Assembly (NCBI RefSeq): GCF_003351025.1
Contig: NZ_QPCG01000011.1
Span: 100,220 to 164,219 of the forward strand
Origin: Mucilaginibacter endophyticus
Lineage (GTDB): Bacteria; Bacteroidota; Bacteroidia; Sphingobacteriales; Sphingobacteriaceae
Direction: 5' to 3'
Length of the DNA stretch: 64,000 nt
The notes beneath the pieces are model-generated. The model did no database searches, was not told the DNA's origin, and saw only the letters and a list, made by a program, of their open reading frames with translations. The position numbers and the translations under genes were made by a program. Below are positions 23,334-32,147 of the stretch, piece after piece. Within the stretch, counting starts at the first letter, position 1. The number at the start of each line of letters is the position of its first letter.

Positions 23334-26300
23334 ATGAGATACAAATTATCACTAATGCTTATACTACTGTTGATGCTTAATGTTGCTTTTGCTCAAAATG
23401 GCAAATACCAGTTTTCGCAGCTAAACAGAAGCAATGGCTTGTCTCACAACCAGGTTAACTGCATTTTTAAAGATTCTGAAGGTTTTATGTGGTTTGGTAC
23501 GGCATCGGGCCTTAACCGTTATGATGGTTATAGTTTTAAAGTTTTTAAACACGATGCTCATAACAATAAGTCGCTTAATGACGATTTTGTAAGTAATATT
23601 TTTGAAGGTCCGGGCAAAAAATTATGGGTGTCAACGCGCGGCGGATATTGCTTTTATAATCCGGAAACGGAACAGTTTGATAGTGATATGGCTTTAGTTA
23701 CCAGCTCATTAAAAATTCCGGCATATCCTAATGTATCAAAAATAGTACGTGGTGGCAAAGGTGAATTTTGGTTTTTGTGCCCTGATTCGGGGCTTTACAG
23801 GTATAATGAAATTAGCAAAACAACCCGTCGCTATTGTAGCGACCGGTCAGGCGCATCATTATATTCAAATTCACTTTCGGATATAACACAGGATGCAACC
23901 GGTTATATTTGGCTGACTTATCGTAACGGCATGGTTGAAAAGCTTGATACCAGGCAGAATAAAATTACCTATCGTACAGAGATTTTTAGCAAAGCTGTTA
24001 GTGCCAGAGAGGCATATTATGCTATCACTGTCGACAAGGATAACGATTTATGGTTTTACGCACCTAATTTTTACGCCAACGCTTATTACTACAGCCCCTC
24101 AAACGGGACGTTAAAACTTGTAGGTAAAGCGTCGGCCGGATCCAAATTAAAATCTAATATCATCAGTAACATTATCGAGGCCGACGACGGCTTGATATGG
24201 ATAGCGACCGACCACGGCGGCATAACCTTGTTTGATAAAAAAACATCCAAATTCACCTATTTATTGAACCGGGAAGATGATGCCAAATCATTAAGCCAGA
24301 ACAGCGTTATCAACCTTTATAAAGACGATGCGGGAATTATGTGGGCAGGCACATTTAAAGAAGGAATAAGTTATTATCATAAAAATATTATCCGTTTTCC
24401 ATTATACCGGCATTTCGCTTCAGACCATAGAAGTTTGGGCTTCGAAGATGCCAACAAGTTTGTTGAAGATAAAAACGGTAATATCTGGATTGGCACAAAC
24501 GGAGGGGGCCTGATCTGCTTTAACCGTGAAACCGGCAGTTTCGAACAATATAAGTACGAAACAGGCAATTTAAACAGCCTAAGCAACGACATTATTGTTA
24601 GTTTATGTATCGATCATGATCAGAAACTATGGATAGGCACTTATTTTGGCGGCCTGGACTGCTTTGACGGAAAAACATTTACCCATTATAAACATGGTGA
24701 TAAGGTAGACGGGAGTCTTGCTGATAATCGGGTGATGAGCATTTTTGAAGACTCTTCGCATAGATTATGGATAGGGACGTTTGCGGCGGGGCTGCAGATA
24801 TTTGACAGGGAAAAAAAGAAGTTTTCCCCTCCCTTTAAACAAACAGATATCAGGTGTCTTTACGTTGCTGCGCTGTTTGAAGACCGCAAAGGCAATATCT
24901 GGACAGGAGGATACTTTGGCATCGATGTAATCTTAAAAAGTACGGGGCGGTTTTTGCATTACAGCATAAACAAAAATGATCCTAACAGTTTAATCGCTAA
25001 CACCATCAACTGTATTAACCAGGACAGGCGTGGCCTCATCTGGATAGCAACACGCTACGGGTTAAGCATACTTAATCCCGAAACCAATAAATTTACGTCC
25101 CTCACAAAACAAAACGGGCTGCCTGAAAATGCCATACTGGATATACAGGAAGATAACAGAGGAAGGATGTGGTTAAGCACTGCCAACGGTTTAAGCAGGA
25201 TAACACTTATCCCGCAAAAGGATGCTTACGTTTTCAGGTTTGAAAATTTTGATGAAACTGATGGTTTGCAGGGCCGGGAATTCAATGAGCAGTCGGGACT
25301 GAAAACCCGAAAGGGTGAACTCATTTTTGGGGGAGGGCATGGTTTCAATATTTTCGACCCGTTAGCTATCCATGCCAATATCAATAAGCCTAAACTGATT
25401 TTTACTGATTTTTTGCTGTATAATAAAAGTATCAAAGCTAATGAAGAGATTAATGGGCATGTTGTATTATCAAAAGCTATTTCGGCAACAAGCCAAGTGA
25501 CACTGACACATAGTGAGAACGTATTTACGATTGAGTTTGCAGCACTTAATTTCTTTAATCCCAACAAGGTTAAACATCAGTATATTTTGGAAGGCTTTGA
25601 TAAGGACTGGATTGATGCGGATAATGCTACACGAAGAGCTACCTATACCAACCTGGATGGCGGGGATTATACCTTTAAAGTACGTGCAATTAGCCAGGAG
25701 GGAAGGTGGGATCCAGATTATTTAACATTGAAGATTAAGGTATTGCCGCCATTCTGGAAATCGACAATAGCCTATCTTGTTTATATATTGTTTTTATTTG
25801 GAATCCTATTTTTTATGCGCCGGCGCGGAATTCAAAAAATAAGAAGGCAATTTGAAATCGAAAAGGAGAAACGCGAGGCTAAATTGTTGATTGAAAATGA
25901 GCGCCAGGAGGCCCGGCGTATGCATGAACTTGATATGATGAAAATTAAGTTCTTTACCAATGTAAGCCATGAGTTCAGGACCCCCTTATCGTTGATTATG
26001 GCACCCGTTGAAAAGATATTAAAGCAAACTGAGGCTGAAGAGCAGAGGAACCAGTTGCAAATGATCAACCGCAATGCCAAACGTTTACTCAATATGGTAA
26101 ACCAGTTGCTCGATTTCAGGAAAATGGAGGTGCAGGAACTTAGGCTGCATGCCCGGAGCGGGGACATTATAAGTTTTATTAACGAAATGGTTTATTCGTT
26201 CTCAGATGTGGCCGAGAAAAAAAACATCAGGCTGGTATTCGATTCGGAAATTCAAAACCTGATCATCAATTTTGATCATGATAAAATTGAACGCATTATC

Positions 26301-27485
26301 TTCAATCTGCTTTCTAATGCATTTAAATTTACACCCGATGGCGGACATATAAGTGTTTTACTGGCAATACTTGAAAAGGCACCGGAAAGGCGGCAACTCG
26401 AAATAAAGGTTATTGACACAGGGATTGGAATTCCTTTAGATAAACAGGGCCGGATTTTTGAACGCTTCTTCCAAAACGATGTGCCCGGATCTATGGTTAA
26501 CCAGGGTAGTGGAATAGGGCTGGCAATAACTAAAGAATTTGTAAAGCTGCATAATGGCGAGCTATCCGTGCAAAGCCAGCCCGGGCAAGGCAGCTACTTT
26601 ACAATCCTCCTACCAGTTGATTTAGCAACGGAGGAAGAAGGATCTTTGCGTGATCCTGATTTAAGCAAAGCGTCAATCGCTGAAATCTCCGACGGGGTGC
26701 GGACAGCAGGCAGCAATACAATTAAAAAATTGTCTGTTTTATTGGTTGAAGACAACGAGGATTTTCGTTTTTATTTGAAAGACAATTTAAATGATACTTT
26801 TACCATTATCGAAGCTGCTAATGGAAAGGAAGGCTGGCAGAAAACCCTGGCCCTTCATCCTAACCTTGTGGTAAGCGATATCAGCATGCCCGAGATGAAT
26901 GGTATCGATTTGTGCCGTAAAATACGTAACGATAAACGGACATCGCATATACCCGTTGTGCTGCTCACCGCAGCTACAGATGAAGAGCTGCAATTGCAGG
27001 GTCTCGAAACCGGCGCAAATGATTACCTGACAAAGCCCTTCAATTTCGAGATACTCACTTCTAAATTAAAAAACATACTGGCCATGCAGCAAGACATGCG
27101 TAAGGCCTACCAAAAGCAGCTTGATGTTAAACCAACAGAAGTGGAAACCGAATCACTTGATGAGGCGTTTATTAAAAAGGCGGTGCAACTGATCGAAAAA
27201 AACATTGATAATGCCGAGTTCTCCGTTGAGGAATTGAGCAGCGAATTATGTGTAAGCCGTGTTACTTTATACAAAAGATCGCTTACTTTAACAGGGAAAT
27301 CTCCCGTCGATCTGATTCGTACCATCCGCCTGAAACGTGCTGCACAACTGCTGGAGAATTCACAATTAACCATATCACAGATCTCTTACAAAGTAGGCTT
27401 TAAAAGCCAAAAGTATTTTGTAAGATGCTTTAAGGCCGAATTTGATTGCCTTCCGTCTGCGTATGCCAGTAACAAAAACAAATAG
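23334..27485 (+). CDS. Hybrid two-component system sensor/regulator (HTCS)
   Basis: The 1383-residue protein joins a whole signalling pathway. It has a signal peptide (1-20), about fourteen propeller-type repeats (EDxxGxxWxGT-like, to about 690), a Y_Y_Y domain, a membrane helix (about 810-829), a histidine kinase with His879 in NVSHEFRTPLSL, an N-box (LLSNAFKFTP) and GSGIGLAI, a receiver with Asp1182 in VVSDISMPEMNG, and an AraC-type HTH at about 1290-1380. HTCS proteins bind oligosaccharides in the periplasm and switch on the neighbouring polysaccharide locus. The ACATTTG/CCC/ATTT motif before four transcription units is its likely target. Its own gene carries an AraC operator upstream. Confidence 0.92.
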   Translation: MRYKLSLMLILLLMLNVAFAQNGKYQFSQLNRSNGLSHNQVNCIFKDSEGFMWFGTASGLNRYDGYSFKVFKHDAHNNKSLNDDFVSNIFEGPGKKLWVSTRGGYCFYNPETEQFDSDMALVTSSLKIPAYPNVSKIVRGGKGEFWFLCPDSGLYRYNEISKTTRRYCSDRSGASLYSNSLSDITQDATGYIWLTYRNGMVEKLDTRQNKITYRTEIFSKAVSAREAYYAITVDKDNDLWFYAPNFYANAYYYSPSNGTLKLVGKASAGSKLKSNIISNIIEADDGLIWIATDHGGITLFDKKTSKFTYLLNREDDAKSLSQNSVINLYKDDAGIMWAGTFKEGISYYHKNIIRFPLYRHFASDHRSLGFEDANKFVEDKNGNIWIGTNGGGLICFNRETGSFEQYKYETGNLNSLSNDIIVSLCIDHDQKLWIGTYFGGLDCFDGKTFTHYKHGDKVDGSLADNRVMSIFEDSSHRLWIGTFAAGLQIFDREKKKFSPPFKQTDIRCLYVAALFEDRKGNIWTGGYFGIDVILKSTGRFLHYSINKNDPNSLIANTINCINQDRRGLIWIATRYGLSILNPETNKFTSLTKQNGLPENAILDIQEDNRGRMWLSTANGLSRITLIPQKDAYVFRFENFDETDGLQGREFNEQSGLKTRKGELIFGGGHGFNIFDPLAIHANINKPKLIFTDFLLYNKSIKANEEINGHVVLSKAISATSQVTLTHSENVFTIEFAALNFFNPNKVKHQYILEGFDKDWIDADNATRRATYTNLDGGDYTFKVRAISQEGRWDPDYLTLKIKVLPPFWKSTIAYLVYILFLFGILFFMRRRGIQKIRRQFEIEKEKREAKLLIENERQEARRMHELDMMKIKFFTNVSHEFRTPLSLIMAPVEKILKQTEAEEQRNQLQMINRNAKRLLNMVNQLLDFRKMEVQELRLHARSGDIISFINEMVYSFSDVAEKKNIRLVFDSEIQNLIINFDHDKIERIIFNLLSNAFKFTPDGGHISVLLAILEKAPERRQLEIKVIDTGIGIPLDKQGRIFERFFQNDVPGSMVNQGSGIGLAITKEFVKLHNGELSVQSQPGQGSYFTILLPVDLATEEEGSLRDPDLSKASIAEISDGVRTAGSNTIKKLSVLLVEDNEDFRFYLKDNLNDTFTIIEAANGKEGWQKTLALHPNLVVSDISMPEMNGIDLCRKIRNDKRTSHIPVVLLTAATDEELQLQGLETGANDYLTKPFNFEILTSKLKNILAMQQDMRKAYQKQLDVKPTEVETESLDEAFIKKAVQLIEKNIDNAEFSVEELSSELCVSRVTLYKRSLTLTGKSPVDLIRTIRLKRAAQLLENSQLTISQISYKVGFKSQKYFVRCFKAEFDCLPSAYASNKNK

Positions 27486-27939
27486 CTTTTATAAACCTGC
27501 GGTCAGTTTACCGTAGGGTAACCCTTGTGAATTTGTCGCTTACGGCCTCAACTAAATTCTCTCTAAAAGGACTTTAAGAAAAAAGTACTCCCTCTCCTTT
27601 AGCACCGAGGTTTCAGTCTGCACGCGAAGTCGCGTAACTGTTTTTAAAACGTTTTACCGGGCATTTACCGTAGGCTTAACTTCTGCTTTTAACTCTTTTT
27701 GTTAAAATTTCGATAACATCTGTTTAAATTCTGACTGTTTTAAGGCTGGAGATTTAGTTTAAAGTATTGTAGATAAGCGTGGTATGACGACTTAACATTT
27801 GTGTCCCTATTTGTGAACAATAGATTGTACCGTAGCTTTTAGTTTAGCAGTATAAACCAATGCCGATTTTATTACTAAACGTAATTAAAAGTGGGCTTTG
27901 GTTATAGCCAATTTTTAAACAAAACCTGCTTAATTAACT
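27486..27939. other. Promoter region of the GH5-GH2-GH3-GH2 unit
   Basis: 455 bases without a gene between the HTCS and the first GH5. It contains the candidate HTCS site at 27792-27820. No small ORF with good composition is seen. Confidence 0.5.
27792..27820 (+). promoter_or_regulatory. Candidate HTCS operator upstream of GH5 (copy 1)
   Basis: TTAACATTTG, then tgtCCCtATTTG and tGAACAA. The same pattern occurs at 48841-48872 (minus), 49129-49157 and 53157-53186. It lies 120 bases before the GH5 start. Confidence 0.6.
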
Positions 27940-29142
27940 ATGATGTTAAAACGTATACTATGGTTTACTTCTGCTATACTTTCGATCGCTTTACCGTTCA
28001 AAGCTGCTTCTTGTGATATTCCCCCGGCAATAAAGGATACAACCGTTGTCAGAACAATTTATCCATCATATAATATATCGCCGAAAGCTCCCGATAGGAC
28101 GCGAATGAGTAATACTGCAGAGCAACTGGCGGCACATATCAAATTGGGCTGGAACATTGGTAACACGATGGAAGCACCCGGCAGCGAAACCGGCTGGGGT
28201 AACCCGTTAATCACCGAGGATTATATCAAATTGGTTAAGCGAAGCGGTTTTAATGCTATTCGCATCCCCTGTGCCTGGAACCAATATTCAGATAACAAAA
28301 GTGCCAAAATACAGGATGCGTGGTTAAACCGTGTAAAACAGGTAGTACAATATTGTATAAAAAACGATATGTATGTGTTGCTGAATATTCACTGGGATGG
28401 CGGTTGGCTTGAAAATAATTGTACAACGGCTAAAAAAGATTCGGTTAATGCCAGGCAAAAGGCTTTTTGGGAACAAATAGCTACAACAATGCGTGATTTT
28501 GATGAACATTTGATGTTTGCCAGCGCTAATGAACCCAGCACCAATGATGCTGCCCAAATGGCTGTATTATTTTCATATCATCAAACCTTTGTTAATGCTG
28601 TGAGATCAACAGGCGGGCGAAATACTTACAGAATATTAATTGTCCAGGGGCCTGGTACTGATATCACCAAAACAAACAGACTGATGGGCACCCTGCCAAA
28701 GGACGAGGTAGCAAACCGGTTAATGGTGGAAGTACATTATTACTCTCCTTTTAACTTTTGCCTTATGGAAAAGGATCAGTCTTGGGGCCGCATGTTTTAT
28801 TATTGGGGAAGCGGTCATCATTCATTATCAGATCCCTCACGAAACCCGACATATGGAGAAGAATCTGAAGTTAAGAGCGCATTTCAGCTTATGAAAGCCA
28901 AATTTGTTGATAAGGGCATTCCTGTTATTATGGGAGAATATGGAGCCTACAGACGAGCAACCCCAAAAGATTTAGCTGTTCACAATGATGCAATAGATTA
29001 CTGGATAAAATTTACAACCCGGCAGGCTATTGCAAACGGACTTAAGCCATTTTTCTGGGATATAGGTGTTGCTATAGACAGGCGAAATAATAAAATACTT
29101 GATCAGCGTACTATTAATGCCCTTGTAGCCGGTGCCAATTGA
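27940..29142 (+). CDS. GH5 endo-glucanase (GH5_4-like), single domain
   Basis: The 400-residue protein has a signal peptide (about 1-24) and one GH5 barrel. KLGWNIGNTMEA opens the barrel, NAIRIPCAWNQY and VLLNIHWDGGW follow, the acid/base Glu198 is in FASANEPS, and the nucleophile Glu333 is in IMGEYGAY. The family layout suits subfamily 4 endo-xyloglucanases and endo-glucanases. It is a close paralogue of the GH5 proteins at 40537 and 53358, but it has neither the BACON nor the ricin domain. It is the first gene of a GH5-GH2-GH3-GH2 series. Without a lipobox it is probably periplasmic. Confidence 0.88.
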   Translation: MMLKRILWFTSAILSIALPFKAASCDIPPAIKDTTVVRTIYPSYNISPKAPDRTRMSNTAEQLAAHIKLGWNIGNTMEAPGSETGWGNPLITEDYIKLVKRSGFNAIRIPCAWNQYSDNKSAKIQDAWLNRVKQVVQYCIKNDMYVLLNIHWDGGWLENNCTTAKKDSVNARQKAFWEQIATTMRDFDEHLMFASANEPSTNDAAQMAVLFSYHQTFVNAVRSTGGRNTYRILIVQGPGTDITKTNRLMGTLPKDEVANRLMVEVHYYSPFNFCLMEKDQSWGRMFYYWGSGHHSLSDPSRNPTYGEESEVKSAFQLMKAKFVDKGIPVIMGEYGAYRRATPKDLAVHNDAIDYWIKFTTRQAIANGLKPFFWDIGVAIDRRNNKILDQRTINALVAGAN

Positions 29143-29241
29143 GAACTTATTCAAGGGTAATAAACCTACTGCTTATTACTTGTTTGCGCTTTTACCATTG
29201 ATGTTCATATTGATAACCTTATCCAAATCCATACTTACAAA

Positions 29242-32115
29242 ATGAAATCCCACCGTTTATTGTGTTTTTTAATTTTAGCTTTCGTTGTTACAGAGAAAAC
29301 TGCTGCCCAATCTCCCGAAACATCAGCTGCCAAACGACAGCATCTATCTATGGATAATGACTGGAGGTTCGCTTTAGGCCATGCTTATGATCCCTCAAAA
29401 GATTTTTACAATGGCACGGGCGGCTTCTCTTACTTGGCTAAAACGGGGAACGGGGATGGTGCCGCATCTGCAGAGTTTGATGACAGGGGCTGGCGTAAAA
29501 TTAATCTTCCGCATGACTGGGCCGTTGAACAGCCTTTTAGCCCTAAAGGCAGTTTCAGTCACGGATCGAAAGCAATCGGTCGCAACTTTCCTGAAGCCAG
29601 TGTGGGCTGGTACCGCAAAAGTTTTGTTGTTCCGGCTAATGATCTTGGTAAACGGGTATCCATTGCATTTGATGGCGTTTTTCGAAACAGCATAGTTTGG
29701 GTAAACGGCCATTATCTGGGCACCGAACCCAGCGGATATAACAGGTTTGAATATAATATTTCTGAATACTTAAACTATGGTGGCAATAATCTCATTGCTG
29801 TACGGGCCGATGTAACCTTGGAAGAAGGCTGGTTTTATGAAGGTGCAGGTATCTATCGCCATGTTTGGCTTAACAAAACAGACCAACTGCATATCGTTTC
29901 TGACGGAACGTTTGTTACAACCCAGTTAAAAAACAACATGGTGGATGTTACTGCAACATCCGCCATCATCAACGACGATAAAGAATCAAGGAGTTTTAAT
30001 GTAACCCAAACCATTATCGATGATAACGGAAAAGTCCTCGCATCAAAAACAACTACCGGGCTTACTTTGCAGCCTTTTGCATCGCAGGATATCAACAATA
30101 TTTTACCCGTTGATAACCCCAGGCTCTGGAGTATAGAAACTCCAAACCTGTACAAGCTGGTGACTACTGTTGAAGAAGGCGGAGCAGCTACAGATAGCTA
30201 TACAACAACCTTTGGGATCCGTACCATCAGGTTTGACGCCAATGAGGGCTTTTTTCTGAATGGAAAGCATGTTAAAATTAAAGGTACCAATAATCACCAG
30301 GATCATGCCGGTGTAGGTGCCGCTATCCCTGATGCTTTACAGGAATTCAGAATCCGTGCTTTAAAAGAAATGGGCTGTAATGCCTATCGCTGTTCGCATA
30401 ATCCGCCAACACCCGAACTGCTGGACGCGTGTGACAAGTTGGGGATGCTGGTTATTGACGAAAATCGCCTGATGGGTGTGGCATCAACTCAACTAAATGA
30501 CCTGAAGAGGATGATCCGGCGCGACCGTAACCACCCCAGCATTATCAGCTGGTCGATAGGTAACGAGGAGTGGGGTATTGAAGGCAATATTACCGGGGCG
30601 CGAATAGCTGCCACGATGCAGGCTTTTGTCAAATCGGTTGATTCAACGCGTTACATCACCGCAGCCATAAGCGGAGGGATTGGCTCCGGAATATCAACCG
30701 TGATAGACGTGCTGGGGTATAATTATGTTGCCACTAAAAATACCGACGAACAACATAAAAAGTACCCTAACCAATTTAGCTGGGGTACCGAAGAAGGATC
30801 AACGGTTGCTTCGAGGGGAATTTATGAGGATGATATGGACAAGCATCAGCTTGTAGCGTATGACAGAAAGCAAAATGATTTTTTCTACAGCCTGGAACAG
30901 GGCTGGAAATACTACGCGGCGCGCCCATACCTGGCAGGAATGTTCATTTGGACAGGTTTTGATTACAGGGGCGAACCCACACCTTTCGGATGGCCTTCTG
31001 TCGGGTCATATTTTGGGATGCTTGATGCCTGCGGTTTCCCCAAAGACGATTACTATTATTTAAAGTCATGGTGGACTGATCAAACCGTTGTGCACCTGTT
31101 GCCACATTGGAACTGGCGCGGTAAAGAAGGCCGGGAAATACGGGTGTGTGCTTATAGTAATTGCGACGAGGTTGAGCTTTTTCTGAATAAAAAGAGCCAT
31201 GGTAAAAAAACTATGGATTTAAACGGGCACCTGGAATGGCAGGTGAAATATGAGCCGGGAACACTTGAAGCGATAGGTTATAAAAAAGGCGTAAAAGCAG
31301 GCAGTGACGTTGTTAAAACTACCCAAGAACCGGTCAGCATTAATTTACAGGCTAACAGGGATGTCATTAAAGCCGATAGCAAGGATATAGCTTTAATAAC
31401 GGTAAAAACAACTGATAAAAATAAGCTGAAGGTGCCAACGGCCGACAATGAGATAGGCTTTTCAATTGAAGGCCCCGGTAAAATTATAGGTGTTGGTAAC
31501 GGAGACCCTACCTCGCTGGAGCCTGATCAATATTTAGAACGGATCAACCTTGTTCATATAGGCGATTTTAAAGAGAAGTTCGTAGATGATTTAAATGTAA
31601 AAGCAGAGGTTGCAGCCGATTATGATGACAGCAACTGGCAAAATGCTTTTAAAGACACCCGGGACGACGAATTTGGCCGAAAGGTGAAAGCGATAGTATA
31701 CAGGGCAGGTTTCACTATGCCCGCCGATGGTGCTACCGCTACTGCTACATTTTTTAATAAAAATATAGGCAAGGTACAAAGCATCTATATCAACGGAAAA
31801 GAAATAGGCCATGAAATCAAAGAGAATGCAGGAAAGACGGAATTTAAACTTGAAGCTGCATTACTGCACCCTGGTAATAACATCGTCGCTATTGTGGCCA
31901 CACCGTTGCTTAAAGCTAATATCTGGGCAGGCGTTAATACTGATCCAGGTCTGATCCAGCTGGTTTATCCTGCAGCTCTCTATAAACGAAAGCTGTTTAG
32001 CGGGTACGCGCAGGTGATTGTCCAGTCGACCGGGCAACCAGGCACTATAGTTTTACAAGCTACCTCGCCGGAGTTGAAGCAGTCGGTTATTGAAATTACA
32101 GCGGCTGATAAGTAA
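29242..32115 (+). CDS. GH2 beta-galactosidase-like, 957 residues
   Basis: A signal peptide (to about residue 22, TAAQS) is followed by a sugar-binding jelly roll (INLPHDWAVEQPF, VGWYRKSF, WVNGHYLG), an immunoglobulin-like domain (NPRLWSIETPNLYKL) and the TIM barrel with the SHNPPTPELLDACDKLGMLV motif. The acid/base is Glu442 (SIGNEEW) and the probable nucleophile Glu517 (WGTEEG). A long C-terminal extension with extra sandwich domains makes it larger than the second GH2. It probably removes beta-galactose from side chains. It starts 100 bases after GH5. Confidence 0.88.
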   Translation: MKSHRLLCFLILAFVVTEKTAAQSPETSAAKRQHLSMDNDWRFALGHAYDPSKDFYNGTGGFSYLAKTGNGDGAASAEFDDRGWRKINLPHDWAVEQPFSPKGSFSHGSKAIGRNFPEASVGWYRKSFVVPANDLGKRVSIAFDGVFRNSIVWVNGHYLGTEPSGYNRFEYNISEYLNYGGNNLIAVRADVTLEEGWFYEGAGIYRHVWLNKTDQLHIVSDGTFVTTQLKNNMVDVTATSAIINDDKESRSFNVTQTIIDDNGKVLASKTTTGLTLQPFASQDINNILPVDNPRLWSIETPNLYKLVTTVEEGGAATDSYTTTFGIRTIRFDANEGFFLNGKHVKIKGTNNHQDHAGVGAAIPDALQEFRIRALKEMGCNAYRCSHNPPTPELLDACDKLGMLVIDENRLMGVASTQLNDLKRMIRRDRNHPSIISWSIGNEEWGIEGNITGARIAATMQAFVKSVDSTRYITAAISGGIGSGISTVIDVLGYNYVATKNTDEQHKKYPNQFSWGTEEGSTVASRGIYEDDMDKHQLVAYDRKQNDFFYSLEQGWKYYAARPYLAGMFIWTGFDYRGEPTPFGWPSVGSYFGMLDACGFPKDDYYYLKSWWTDQTVVHLLPHWNWRGKEGREIRVCAYSNCDEVELFLNKKSHGKKTMDLNGHLEWQVKYEPGTLEAIGYKKGVKAGSDVVKTTQEPVSINLQANRDVIKADSKDIALITVKTTDKNKLKVPTADNEIGFSIEGPGKIIGVGNGDPTSLEPDQYLERINLVHIGDFKEKFVDDLNVKAEVAADYDDSNWQNAFKDTRDDEFGRKVKAIVYRAGFTMPADGATATATFFNKNIGKVQSIYINGKEIGHEIKENAGKTEFKLEAALLHPGNNIVAIVATPLLKANIWAGVNTDPGLIQLVYPAALYKRKLFSGYAQVIVQSTGQPGTIVLQATSPELKQSVIEITAADK

Positions 32116-32147
32116 TGTTAAACAAGCGATTCAAAGAACTAATATTT

